The translations under genes were made by a program, and so were the position numbers. This document shows, one piece after another, positions 43,001 to 50,887 of a stretch of DNA of 64,000 nt. The notes beneath the pieces were generated by a model that worked only from the letters and a program-made list of their open reading frames with translations, ran no database searches and was not told the DNA's origin. This DNA comes from Nocardioides daeguensis (lineage in GTDB: Bacteria > Actinomycetota > Actinomycetes > Propionibacteriales > Nocardioidaceae). The stretch is taken from NCBI RefSeq assembly GCF_019192965.1, contig NZ_JAHTKU010000004.1:124001-188000 (forward strand), given 5' to 3'. Position 1 is the stretch's first letter; every line of letters starts with the position of its first letter.

Positions 43001-44570
43001 TGCCGTCGAGCAGGTAGGTCCACGCGCTGGCGTTGTCCTGGTGCGCGATGTCGAGGTCGAGCTCGACCGGCTCGGTGAGGTGCGCGCCGGGAGCCGGCAC
43101 GGAGCTGGTCAGGGCGACCCCGGCGTTCGGGTAGTCGCCGAAGGCCGCGATGTCGAGCGCGCGGATCTCGGAGTCGCTCAGCGCCCGGCTGTAGATGCGG
43201 GCGTTGGCCACCTTGCCCTTGGTGTAGAACTGGGCGGCCGCGTTGGGGCCGGAGTCGCCGCCGACGGTCCAGGCACGGGCGGTGTCCTTGGGCAGGGTCA
43301 GCTTGCCGGTGGCCGGCGTGGTCGCGGCGAGCACGCCGTCGACGTACAGCTTGATCTCGGTGCCGTTCCACACGCCGACGACGTGGTACCAGCGGTTCGG
43401 GGCGATGGTGGCGCGGGCGGTCTTGTAGCCGCCGCCGATGTGCGCCATCAGGCCGACCTTGTCGTCGTTGATGTAGATCGAGTAGCCGCCGGACTCCTTG
43501 CCGGAGCAGATCGACGCCTCGGCGCTGGGCGGCAGCGCGCCGTCGTAGCGGAAGGTGCACTCGATGCTGACGGCAGCCGAGATCTCGCCCCAGTGCGGGG
43601 CGAGGTCGTAGCCGTAGGCGTCGTCGCCGCTGAGGGACACGACATCACGCTCGAGCGCGCTGTCGCGGCCGATGCTCGGGTCGCCGAAGGTCTTGATCGC
43701 GAGGTCGCGGACGCGCTCCTTGGGCGTGCCGTCGGCGAAGTCGACGTCGAGGACGTCGGCCGCCGGGACGGCGATCTTGGTGTCCCACTGCGCTGCCAGG
43801 GCCTTCACCTCGTCGGCGGTGACCGCACGGGAGAAGACGCCGGAGCCGGCGAAGGTGCTCGGCGGGGCCGGCTGGCCGATGCCGGTCGGGCTGGCGTCGG
43901 CGCCGACGACGAACCGGCGGGAGGTCGCCACCGGGAAGGTGAGGGCACCGGTGGCCGCGGTCGTCTGGGCCAGCTGGCCGTTGACGTAGAGCTTGATCTG
44001 GCTGCCGTCCCAGGTCGCGACCGCGTGGTACCAGCGGTTGCCCTCGATCGGCGTGAGCGCGCTCTTGTAGCCGCCGCCGACGTGGGCCATGAAGCCCAGG
44101 TTCTCGCCGTTGACGTACATCGAGATGCCCCCGGCCTCCTTGTCGGAGCACAGGTCCTTCTCGCCGTTCACGGGCAGCGCGGTGTCGATCCGGAACACGC
44201 ACTCGACGCTGACGCCGGTCGTGAGCTTGCTCCACTGGTCCTCGAACGCGAAGCCGACCGCGTCGTCGACGCCGTCGACGGTCATCACCGGGCCCTGCTT
44301 GGCGTCGGTGCCGTACGTCGGGGCGCCGTAGGGGATCGGCGCCAGGGACTGGGCGGCGTCGGTGGGGACACCGCCCGGGAAGGCGACGTCGAGGACGTCG
44401 GGGGTCGGCGCCGGTTCGGCGGCCGCTGCTGCCGGGGCCTCCGGCACCAGGCTCGGGGCCGCGGGAGCGGCAGCCTGGCTCGGGGTGGCCAACAGGCCAC
44501 CCGAGGCGACGGCCACGGCGACCACGGGGGTCGCGAGCAGCCGGAGCCTGCGCATCGGTCGTGCGGGCAC
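40089..44570 (-). CDS. Giant secreted LamG/metallophosphoesterase/Ig-like protein
   Basis: 1493 aa from a GTG at 44570 (GAGGAG 7 nt upstream; ATG at 44555 is the alternative). Signal peptide (LLATPVVAVAVASGGLLATPSQAA); two LamG/concanavalin-like domains (about 60-265 and 270-480) both with NRWYH--(A/G)-W-G--IKLYV; an Ig-like segment; a calcineurin-type metallophosphoesterase (about 755-1035) with HFTDTQY, GHTGDVIENDYY, AGNHDN and AGHEHG; then a DUF5011-like domain (about 1220-1310) and two Ig-like repeats. Probably secreted or wall-associated, cleaving phosphoesters of a polymer bound by LamG domains. It follows the RcnA-like and anchored-protein genes. Confidence 0.85.
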   Translation of the reverse strand: MPARPMRRLRLLATPVVAVAVASGGLLATPSQAAAPAAPSLVPEAPAAAAAEPAPTPDVLDVAFPGGVPTDAAQSLAPIPYGAPTYGTDAKQGPVMTVDGVDDAVGFAFEDQWSKLTTGVSVECVFRIDTALPVNGEKDLCSDKEAGGISMYVNGENLGFMAHVGGGYKSALTPIEGNRWYHAVATWDGSQIKLYVNGQLAQTTAATGALTFPVATSRRFVVGADASPTGIGQPAPPSTFAGSGVFSRAVTADEVKALAAQWDTKIAVPAADVLDVDFADGTPKERVRDLAIKTFGDPSIGRDSALERDVVSLSGDDAYGYDLAPHWGEISAAVSIECTFRYDGALPPSAEASICSGKESGGYSIYINDDKVGLMAHIGGGYKTARATIAPNRWYHVVGVWNGTEIKLYVDGVLAATTPATGKLTLPKDTARAWTVGGDSGPNAAAQFYTKGKVANARIYSRALSDSEIRALDIAAFGDYPNAGVALTSSVPAPGAHLTEPVELDLDIAHQDNASAWTYLLDGKPVAEGDLVGPGLQAGAHTLAITAVDVFGKELRFEVPFESDTIATGGGTGSGEGKGVVRLSAIATSPDGSDVTTTFRKATATVADGGVQGVVKQVPTTLEFEHEGGQPITGRLVPDDDERKASPSSGDLPFQRFDVQVGPAVAGQQVVWKGIVDPERSVTLRAWNTETSAWVELATARGVRDGDTVLNAAVKPAMIDGGTVHLLVLGTDPFADDLSPRDESATKDKDSFEKPEDYDFSLAHFTDTQYLAEGAAGGTYDDWDGKAESTDLMKAEEQAIWAKAYRATTDWIADQAEARKIKWAGHTGDVIENDYYNPLATNGTGQLLYPGLDAQVTREFQFTSDAQATLDGSGVPNQVIAGNHDNQLGNETGPTSRFNQYYGPSRYYSAAQSWPAGASYHAWDETTDAQGAVSTPGQDNQNNYALFSAGGLDFVAVGLSYGVTQAEADWASSVFARYPDRNGILLTHAYLAPSTAKDGRGASFSGDGSKLYNEVVTANPNVFLILAGHEHGVGTNLKTGASATVKHNVVELLADYQFYKVPASELWPDKVDGAGNIDLDGDGATDHKATDLLQFGASWMRLLQFDVDRSEVSIDTYSPHFKNFGATEYDDRKRYNGAEDNLTLPVDLSSRTTTFATDGLTVVTPTSEVIGVQTAKSGWPASVEWQGLKAGDVYAWTAESRTESGVRIGSLRQFGTVFRATAAGTDTNAPTITVPAETTLSVGEAFDPKAGVSASDDTDGDLTAAVGFVGAVDTTKAGSYPLTYLVTDKNGNQAIASRVVHVVKAADSRAAATVTVANTSVTFGQQPTLTAKIGPSSATGLVRFLEGEETLCEAMAVNGTASCTVRTLPPPGDYVVVADYVGDAGHQPAQRTFVLKVADQAAKADPGLKAKAKKSSLAPGKRVVLRATVGAGVSGQVVFRSGGRVLCTATIRDGVATCTAPRSLRRGTWKVRATYAGSASHAADKAVFTVRKR

Positions 44571-44581
44571 GACGAGTCTCC

Positions 44582-45232
44582 TCAAGGGTTGGGGGTGATG
44601 GGAGTTGCCTGCCGCCGGCGCCGGACCACGAGGGTCCCGGCGACGACGACGAGGAGCACGGCGCCGAGAACACCGCCGATCTGGAGGGCAGCGCTGGCGC
44701 CGGTGCTGGCACCGGTGCTGCTGCCGGGGGTGGCGCCGGTCGCGGCGCCGAGGGCCCAGTCGTGGACGGGCGCATCGGCGCCGTACACCTGGTGCTGGCC
44801 GTCAGGACCGGTCGCGAGGGCGCGGTACGCCGGGTGCAGGTCGGTCAGCGTGCTCACCGTGACGGTGGCGCTCGCCACGGGCTGCGAGCAGGTGAACACC
44901 AGGTCGGCGCCGTCGGTGATCAGGTCGCCCGAGGCGTCCACGCGGCCGTCGCACGACTGGCCGCCGGCGGCCACCTCGACGTGCTCGAGCAGGTAGGAGT
45001 GCACCTCGGGGGCCTGCTGGACGAGGGCGGCGTCGCCCTCGTCGTAGTCGATGGCGCCGTCGAGCATCACCCGGTCCTCGGGCAGCACGCCGAGGTGGAT
45101 GCCCAGCAGGGTGAGGTCGTCGGCGGCCCCGACCTTCCAGGTCACGTGGACCATCGCGGGGTCGGTCGGGTCCGCGGCGACCTCGACGGTCTGCGGGTCG
45201 CCGAAGGGGTGGGCAGCGATCGAGCGGGTCAT
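44582..45232 (-). CDS. Extracytoplasmic protein with C-terminal membrane anchor
   Basis: 216 aa; ATG 45232 in an ATGA overlap with the exporter gene. The first 150 residues are soluble and acidic (VHVTWKVGAADDLTLLGIHLG; two cysteines at GQSCDG and VFTCSQ). A Thr/Ser/Ala-rich linker precedes one TM segment (GGVLGAVLLVVVAGTLVV) and a basic tail. No clear N-terminal signal peptide is seen, which is odd if the body is outside. No family is recognised. Similar proteins with NicO-type exporters might handle metals; this is inference from position. Confidence 0.65.
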   Translation of the reverse strand: MTRSIAAHPFGDPQTVEVAADPTDPAMVHVTWKVGAADDLTLLGIHLGVLPEDRVMLDGAIDYDEGDAALVQQAPEVHSYLLEHVEVAAGGQSCDGRVDASGDLITDGADLVFTCSQPVASATVTVSTLTDLHPAYRALATGPDGQHQVYGADAPVHDWALGAATGATPGSSTGASTGASAALQIGGVLGAVLLVVVAGTLVVRRRRQATPITPNP

Positions 45233-46050
45233 GTCGCCGCCACCAGCTGACCGACGGCGGTGGTGGTGACGACGCAGCCGATCACGGTGATGCTGGCCGC
45301 GGCCAGCACGGGCGCGACCCGGGTCGCGGCGGTGACCAGGGCCCGCGACTCCGCGGCCCGGACCACGACGCTGCGCCCGGCCAGGGCGAGCAGTCCGACC
45401 GCGAACAGCACCGTCGCCAGGCCCAGGCCGAAGGTGATCACGAGCAGCAGCGCGAACCCGGCGCGGCCGGTGAAGAGGCCGGTGACCAGCACCAGGAACG
45501 CCGCCGGTGACGGGGTGAGGCCGCCGGACATGCCGAGGAGGGCCAGGCCGGGGCGGCTCACCCCAGCCGGTTCGTGGCCGTGCCCGTGCCCGTGGCCATG
45601 CCCGTGGCCGTGGCCATGCCCGTGGCCGTGGCCATGGCCATGGCCGCCGGCGCGGAGGTGGCGGCGGAACAGCCAGACGCCGACCCCGATGACCATCAGC
45701 CCGGCGACCAGCTGCAGGCCGCTGGTCAGCTGCCCGAGGGAGACCAGGTCCGAGAGCGAGAGGAAGGTCCAGGCCACCGCGACGACGAGCACCGACACGG
45801 TGTGCATGACCGCGACAGAGGCCCCGAGCCACGCGGCGTCGCGCACCTTGCCGTCGGCGCCGACCAGGTACGCCGCCGCGAGGCTCTTGCCGTGGCCGGG
45901 ACCGACGGCGTGCGCGGCGCCGGTCGCGAAGGCGAGCAGGAAGGCCACCGGCACGAAGCCGGGCGACTCGACCAGGTCGACCAGGCGGTCATCGAGGGAG
46001 GAGGCGAGCACGACGTCGGCCGAGCGCGCCAACCAAGCGGTGTGGGGCAC
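45229..46050 (-). CDS. RcnA/NicO-like nickel/cobalt exporter with His-Gly repeat
   Basis: 273 aa; GTG 46050. Six hydrophobic segments. GAAHAVGPGHGKSLAAAYLVG is the RcnA/NicO signature; a loop at about 136-160 is an uninterrupted HG repeat of roughly 12 units (GHGHGHGH), encoded by a near-perfect 12- to 18-nt tandem repeat prone to length change. SGGLTPSPAAFLVLV is the second conserved motif. Likely exports or otherwise handles Ni/Co. It begins an operon ending with the giant phosphoesterase. Confidence 0.8.
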   Translation of the reverse strand: MPHTAWLARSADVVLASSLDDRLVDLVESPGFVPVAFLLAFATGAAHAVGPGHGKSLAAAYLVGADGKVRDAAWLGASVAVMHTVSVLVVAVAWTFLSLSDLVSLGQLTSGLQLVAGLMVIGVGVWLFRRHLRAGGHGHGHGHGHGHGHGHGHGHGHGHEPAGVSRPGLALLGMSGGLTPSPAAFLVLVTGLFTGRAGFALLLVITFGLGLATVLFAVGLLALAGRSVVVRAAESRALVTAATRVAPVLAAASITVIGCVVTTTAVGQLVAAT

Positions 46051-46121
46051 GGGCAGCCATGCTCGCCATGCCGGATGACCTCAGCGCTGATGGTCCGTGG
46101 CCCCGGGATGACTCGAAGGTA

Positions 46122-46144
46122 AAGAAAAGGGGTGAGACCTCACC
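46122..46144 (-). terminator. Terminator after the second DUF4012 gene
   Basis: GGTGAG-AC-CTCACC (46131-46144) lies directly after the stop at 46148; on the minus strand it is followed by CCCTTTTCTTTACC, a true U-rich tract. Confidence 0.75.
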
Positions 46145-46147
46145 ATT

Positions 46148-47989
46148 TCATCGGGTGCGGCAGGCGGAGCTGGCCGTGGCGTTCGAGCTGCCCGGCGCCA
46201 CACCCGGCGACATCTCCAGTCGCGGGTCGGCGCTCTCCCCCTTCGCCGTCCGCAGCAGGACGTCGACCGTCCGGGACTGGCCGGGGTCGAGCAGCAGGCC
46301 GATCGTCGCGACCTCGCGGCCGGCGTACGTCGTCACGGTGGGGTCGCCCGCGGACTGTCCGTCGATCGTGACCTCCTCGACGCTGCCGCCGACCGGAGCG
46401 CTGACGTAGACGACGAGCAGCTGCTGCCCCGGGTCGGTCCGGTTGCCGGGGAAGAACTCGCCGGTGATCGCGTCGGGCAGCTCGTCGGCGCGCGGCGGCG
46501 TCGCGTTGGTGAACGTGAGGGTGGTGCCGAGCTCCTGGCGCCCGCCGGCGCAGGAGCGGGAGAACAGCTGGGCCCGCTGCCGCAGGTAGTACTGCATCTT
46601 GGTCGGGCCCGCGTCGTTGACGTAGACGCCCACGACCGGTGGGGTCTCGGCGCGGTCGACGAACTCCCCCGCGATCGGGGTGCCGGCGATCTCCCGCTGC
46701 GCCACGTCGGAGAAGAAGTGCATCCGCACCCGGCCCTCGTCGACGCCGGCGACGAGCGCGCGGATCACGTCGGCCGGACTGCCGTAGCCGTCAGAGAAGA
46801 CGTCGAAGACCGCCTTGGCCACGGCCTCCTGGTAGTCGCTCTGCGCCTCGGTGCCGGCGGTGAGCGCGTAGATCTCGTTCTCGACCCGGCTGACCACGTT
46901 GGCCGCGCTGACCGGGGCGTACCCGGCCACCGGCACCGGGCCGATCGCACGCAGGAGGTAGGAGACCACCACCGGGTCGACGTACAGGACCCCGTCGAGG
47001 CGCTGCCCGCGGACCTGCTCCCAGCGGGCGCGGATCAGGTCGGAGGCGCGCGGGAAGTCGGGCGTCATGGTGGCGTCGACGCCCACCGTGCCGAGGATCT
47101 CGCCGAACAGCTTCCGCTCCTCGTCGCTGAGCGGCAGCACCGGGCGGCCCGGGGTCGCGCCGAGCTCGGCCATGTCGACCTGCTCGGTGATCTCGACCTT
47201 ACCGTCCCGCGCGTGGATGAGGGACAGCGAACCCGGGAGACCGCCGCTGCTGCGCGACTCGGCGTTGTTCTGCAAGACCATCAGGTAGTTGCGGGCGTCG
47301 CCCTGGCCGAGCATGCGGGGCATCAGCCGGGAGGCGCGATAGGTCGACTGCAAGGTGCCGCGCGCGTCGTCGACGAGAGCCTCCAGGCTGTCGAACGCCG
47401 TACCGATCGGGCCGAGGAAGCCGGAGGAGTCGACCTCCGCCAGCCGGGCGCCGGCCGCGTCGAACGCCTTCTCACTGCGCGCCGCCGGCTCCTCGAGGGC
47501 CGCGATCCGCTCCAGCGGGAACGTGTGGGCGACCGGCCGGAAGCTGCCGGCCGTCACCTCGTCCGCCGCGTCGGCCACCGGCGTCAGCCCGTCCCGCCCG
47601 AGGTCTGCCAGCACCTCGGCGACCGTCGCGACACCCTCGGCGTCGTCACCGAGCAGCGGGACGGCACCGAACACCGACCAGGTCACGCCGTGGGTGGTGT
47701 CGTCCGCGGCATCGGCCGCCTCCTGGTACCTCTCGAGCGCGGCGCGGGCACCGACCGCGTCGCCCCGCACCAGCGCCGCGCGCATCACGCGCGCCTGGCT
47801 CTCGACCTCCTTGAGGTCCCGGCCGGCACCGAGCACGACCCACAGCGACCACAAGAACGCGACCAGCACGACGGCACCGACCACGATCGCGAGCGTCCAG
47901 CGAGGGTGGTCCTGACGAAACCGGCGTACCTGCCGCTGCAGCCGCCGGAAGCCGCGAGACCGGCGCCGACGCCGGATCTCGGGCGACAT
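46148..47989 (-). CDS. DUF4012 membrane-anchored exported protein, copy 2
   Basis: 613 aa; ATG 47989. Basic N-terminus, one TM (WTLAIVVGAVVLVAFLWSLWVVL), then the same landmarks as the copy at 29574: GVTWSVFGAVPLLGDDAEGVATV, RNYLMVLQNNAESRSSGGLPGS, GEILGTVGVDATMTPDFPRAS, GVLYVDPVVVSYLLRAIGPV. Function unknown. It is divergent from the tyrosine autokinase at 48128 and shares its control region (47990-48127), so the two are likely co-regulated. Confidence 0.88.
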   Translation of the reverse strand: MSPEIRRRRRSRGFRRLQRQVRRFRQDHPRWTLAIVVGAVVLVAFLWSLWVVLGAGRDLKEVESQARVMRAALVRGDAVGARAALERYQEAADAADDTTHGVTWSVFGAVPLLGDDAEGVATVAEVLADLGRDGLTPVADAADEVTAGSFRPVAHTFPLERIAALEEPAARSEKAFDAAGARLAEVDSSGFLGPIGTAFDSLEALVDDARGTLQSTYRASRLMPRMLGQGDARNYLMVLQNNAESRSSGGLPGSLSLIHARDGKVEITEQVDMAELGATPGRPVLPLSDEERKLFGEILGTVGVDATMTPDFPRASDLIRARWEQVRGQRLDGVLYVDPVVVSYLLRAIGPVPVAGYAPVSAANVVSRVENEIYALTAGTEAQSDYQEAVAKAVFDVFSDGYGSPADVIRALVAGVDEGRVRMHFFSDVAQREIAGTPIAGEFVDRAETPPVVGVYVNDAGPTKMQYYLRQRAQLFSRSCAGGRQELGTTLTFTNATPPRADELPDAITGEFFPGNRTDPGQQLLVVYVSAPVGGSVEEVTIDGQSAGDPTVTTYAGREVATIGLLLDPGQSRTVDVLLRTAKGESADPRLEMSPGVAPGSSNATASSACRTR

Positions 47990-48053
47990 GCCCGGGAGAC
48001 TAGCAGCGCACGATTGGTCGCCATGGGACAGTGACCATCGACCGTCCGGCCCG

Positions 48054-48080
48054 TTGGGGTACTGGAGCGTGGCCTAGGAT
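48054..48080 (+). promoter_or_regulatory. Putative promoter of the second BY-kinase gene
   Basis: TTGGGG (48054-48059), 15-nt spacer, TAGGAT (48075-48080); the TTG start codon lies 47 nt downstream behind AGGGACGGGAC. The short spacer makes this tentative. Confidence 0.4.
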
Positions 48081-48127
48081 CGGCAATCGGTCGGGTCGGG
48101 ACGTATGTCACAAGTAAGGGACGGGAC

Positions 48128-49543
48128 TTGGACTTCAAGCAGTTTCTGACGGTGCTCCGGCGCCGTTGGACGAGCATCGTGACGATCATCCTGCTCGCAC
48201 TCGGGGTCAGCGCTGCGATCACGTTCACGCGCACGCCGATGTACGAGTCGAAGACGCAGATCTTCCTCACCGTCGACGTCCGGGACACGACCGACGCGTA
48301 CGCCGCGCTGCTCTTCGCGTCGAACCGCGCCGCGTCGTACGCCACCGTCGTGAAGAGCACCGAGCTCGCCGAACGGGTCATCGACCAGCTCGACCTGGAC
48401 ATGACGCCGGAGCAGCTCGCCTCCCGGATCGACGCGGAGGTCGTGGAGAGCACCTCGCTCATCCAGATCACCGTCAAGGACGAGAACCCGCGGGACGCGC
48501 AGACCATCGCCGACGTCACCACCGAGGAGTTCACCAGCTACGTCGCGGGACTCGAGACGCCCGGCGGCAGCACCGACGAGTCGCAGATCCGTGCGCAGAT
48601 CACCGACAAGGCGTCGTACAACGCCAGCCAGGTGAGCCCCGACGTCGTCCTCAACCTCGTGGTCGCCGCCCTGATCGGCATCCTGCTCGGCATCGGCCTC
48701 GCCGTCGCCCGGGAGATCCTGGACCGCACCATCCGCACCGCCGACCACGTCGCCGAGCTCACCGAGTCGCCGGTGCTCGCCAGCATCGGCTTCGACGGCG
48801 ACATCCGCTCCGCGCCGCTGCTCACCGACCTCGGTGGCTTCGCGGCCCGGACCGAGGCGTTCCGCTTGCTGCGCACGAACCTGCAGTTCATCGACCTCGA
48901 CCACCAGCCGCGCTGCCTGGTGATCACCAGCGCCGTGCCCGGCGAGGGCAAGACGATGACCTCGACCAACCTCGCGGTCGCCCTCGCCCAGACCGGCCGC
49001 AACACGCTGATCATCGACGCCGACCTCCGCCGCCCGCGCGTCGCCAGCACCCTCGGCCTCGACCCGGCGATCGGCCTCACCACCGCCCTGGTCGGCAAGA
49101 CCGAGATCCACGACGCGATCCAGGTCCACGAGGCCAGCGGCCTGCACGTCCTCGCCAGCGGCGCCAAGCCGCCGAACCCGACCGAGATCCTGCAGTCGAA
49201 GATCACCCACGACCTGATCCGGCGGCTGCGGTCGTCGTACGACATGGTCATCATCGACGCCCCGCCGCTGCTCCCCGTCGCCGACGCGTCGGTGCTGGCC
49301 AAGCTCGCGGACGGCGTGATCATCGTCGTCCGGCACGCGAAGACGACCAAGGACCAGGTCAACGAGGCCATCAACCGTCTCAACCAGGTCGGCGCCCGCC
49401 TCTACGGCGTCGTGGTCAACATGGTCGCCAAGCGCGCCATCGGCTCGTATTACTACTACTACTACGAGGAGACCAGCCCGTCTGGTCGCTCGGGCAAGTC
49501 CGACGCGAAGGCGCCGGCCGGCTCCGGACGCCGCCGGGCCTGA
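48128..49543 (+). CDS. Wzz-domain tyrosine autokinase (BY-kinase), copy 2
   Basis: 471 aa; TTG start at 48128 after AGGGACGGGAC. Wzz domain with TM1 (SIVTIILLALGVSAAITF) and TM2 (VVAALIGILLGIGLAV), Walker A VPGEGKTM near residue 272, Walker A' LIIDADLRRP, Walker B VIIDAPP. The tail has a six-tyrosine run (SYYYYYYEE), a strong autophosphorylation cluster. It is a paralogue of the kinase at 28176. A phosphatase domain for it may be in the fusion at 13228. A perfect-stem terminator follows at 49566. Confidence 0.92.
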   Translation: MDFKQFLTVLRRRWTSIVTIILLALGVSAAITFTRTPMYESKTQIFLTVDVRDTTDAYAALLFASNRAASYATVVKSTELAERVIDQLDLDMTPEQLASRIDAEVVESTSLIQITVKDENPRDAQTIADVTTEEFTSYVAGLETPGGSTDESQIRAQITDKASYNASQVSPDVVLNLVVAALIGILLGIGLAVAREILDRTIRTADHVAELTESPVLASIGFDGDIRSAPLLTDLGGFAARTEAFRLLRTNLQFIDLDHQPRCLVITSAVPGEGKTMTSTNLAVALAQTGRNTLIIDADLRRPRVASTLGLDPAIGLTTALVGKTEIHDAIQVHEASGLHVLASGAKPPNPTEILQSKITHDLIRRLRSSYDMVIIDAPPLLPVADASVLAKLADGVIIVVRHAKTTKDQVNEAINRLNQVGARLYGVVVNMVAKRAIGSYYYYYYEETSPSGRSGKSDAKAPAGSGRRRA

Positions 49544-49565
49544 GGCCCACCACCGCACAACGGCA

Positions 49566-49598
49566 CGAGCCGCCGGGGACCTGGTCCCCGGCGGCTCG
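49566..49598 (+). terminator. Terminator after BY-kinase copy 2
   Basis: Perfect 14-bp stem CGAGCCGCCGGGGA (49566-49579) with 49585-49598, loop CCTGG, followed by TTCGTTCTGT. Confidence 0.85.
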
Positions 49599-49619
49599 TT
49601 CGTTCTGTCGGTGCCAACC

Positions 49620-50100
49620 GGTGGTTGAGGTTCGAGGCCGCCCGCGGCCGAGCCGTGCCGGTGGTTGAGGTGCGAGGCCGCCCGCGGCCGAGCCGTGCCG
49701 GTGGTTGAGGTGCGAGGCCGCCCGCGGCCGAGCCTCGAAACCACCCACCCCGACCCCGCGAAGCCACCATGACCAGGTACCGGCAGCACCCCCAGAGGTT
49801 TCGAGGCTCCTCGCTAGCGCTCGTCACACCTCAACCACCGGGGAGCCCAACCGGTGGTTGAGGTGCGAGGCCGCCCGCGGCCGAGCCGTGCCGGTGGTTG
49901 AGGTGCGAGGCCGCCCGCGGCCGAGCCTCGAAACCACCCACCCCGACTCCGCGAGGCTCCCATGCCCGCCACCCAGCAGCGGGCCCGGTGGTTTCGAGGC
50001 TCCTCGCTAGCGCTCGTCACACCTCAACCACCGGGGACGCTCCTCGCTAGCGCTCGTCACACCTCGACCACCGGCCAGGCGCCTCAACCACCGGGGAGGC
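49620..50100. repeat. Intergenic array 1 of GGTTTCGAGG/GGTTGAGG repeats
   Basis: Forward copies start at 49620, 49660 and 49700 (40-nt period, centre GGCCGCCCGCGGCC), then an inverted copy (49797-49839, centre CGCTAGCG), forward copies at 49853 and 49893, and inverted copies from 49987 to 50100. The spacers between forward and inverted blocks are themselves alike (49946-49986 shares CCGCGAGG and AGCAGCGGGCCCGG with 55700-55740). The region between the kinase terminator and the methyltransferase stop holds no gene. Confidence 0.9.
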
Positions 50101-50101
50101 C

Positions 50102-50884
50102 TCAGCCCTTGCGGACGAACACCATCAGGGTCGGCGCCAGGGCGGGCGGGGTGAGGCGGTCGACGAGCTGGGCGACTCGCCAGGCGGGGGCGTTGGAGCC
50201 GAAGTAGGTGGGCTCGGAGGCGTGGCCGTAGACGACCAGCTCGTGGGGCGGCGGGAAGAGCGCGGCCAGCGAGCGGCGGGTGTTCATGCTGTAGCGGACC
50301 GGGAAGACGTCCTCGGCCTTGCGGTGCGGCTGGAGCCGCTTGAGCACGCGCGTGTGCAGGTCGTTGGGTACGGCGCGCGCGCCGACGCCGATGATGCCCC
50401 ACTTGTTGGGGGTGCGGGCCGCGAGCCAGCCGCCGGGCTTGAGGACACGGAGCAGCTCGGCGGAGACCCGGGGGGCGTCCTCCTCGGCGACGTGCTCGAG
50501 GACGTGGTCGGCGACGACCAGGTCGAACTCGGCGTCGCCGAAGGGCAGGGCGCCGCCGGGCTCGATCACCTTCGCGGAGGCGAGCGTGGGGTTGTCGAGG
50601 ACGACCGGGTCGACGTCGACGCCGTGGACCTCGGCGACCCGCTCGTGGAAGCCGCGCAGCTTGCGGTGCAGCTCCGGGAACGGCTCGATCGCCCACAGGC
50701 CGCGGCCCGCGCCGAAGTCGAGCACCCGGCTGTCGGCGTCGAGCAGCGCGTTGACGCGCGTGTAGAACTCGATGAACCCGTCGTGGCGGGTGTATCCACC
50801 CGCACGGACCTCCGGGTAGAGCCGGGAGAGGGTCTCGCCCGGGCGGAACGTCGAATCTGCGTTGTTCCCGTCGTTCACGGCCAC
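50102..50884 (-). CDS. Class I SAM-dependent methyltransferase
   Basis: 260 aa; GTG 50884. Motif I VLDFGAGRGLWAI, acidic loop GVDVDP, motif post-I PFGDAEFDLVVADHVLEHV, and LLRVLKPGGWLAARTPN are typical of Methyltransf_11/25 enzymes acting on small molecules or sugars. It lies 3 nt downstream of the GT61 gene, so it likely methylates a glycan or lipid made by that cluster. The target is unknown. Confidence 0.85.
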   Translation of the reverse strand: MAVNDGNNADSTFRPGETLSRLYPEVRAGGYTRHDGFIEFYTRVNALLDADSRVLDFGAGRGLWAIEPFPELHRKLRGFHERVAEVHGVDVDPVVLDNPTLASAKVIEPGGALPFGDAEFDLVVADHVLEHVAEEDAPRVSAELLRVLKPGGWLAARTPNKWGIIGVGARAVPNDLHTRVLKRLQPHRKAEDVFPVRYSMNTRRSLAALFPPPHELVVYGHASEPTYFGSNAPAWRVAQLVDRLTPPALAPTLMVFVRKG

Positions 50885-50887
50885 ACC

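Noticed and set aside
39144..44996. A 1,950-codon open frame on the plus strand opposite the giant phosphoesterase
   Set aside because: It is the antisense shadow of a GC-rich gene; no domains, no ribosome-binding site, and its composition is simply the mirror of the real gene.
49620..50100. Insertion sequence or integron
   Set aside because: No transposase or integrase gene, no target duplication visible, and units are only about 45 nt.
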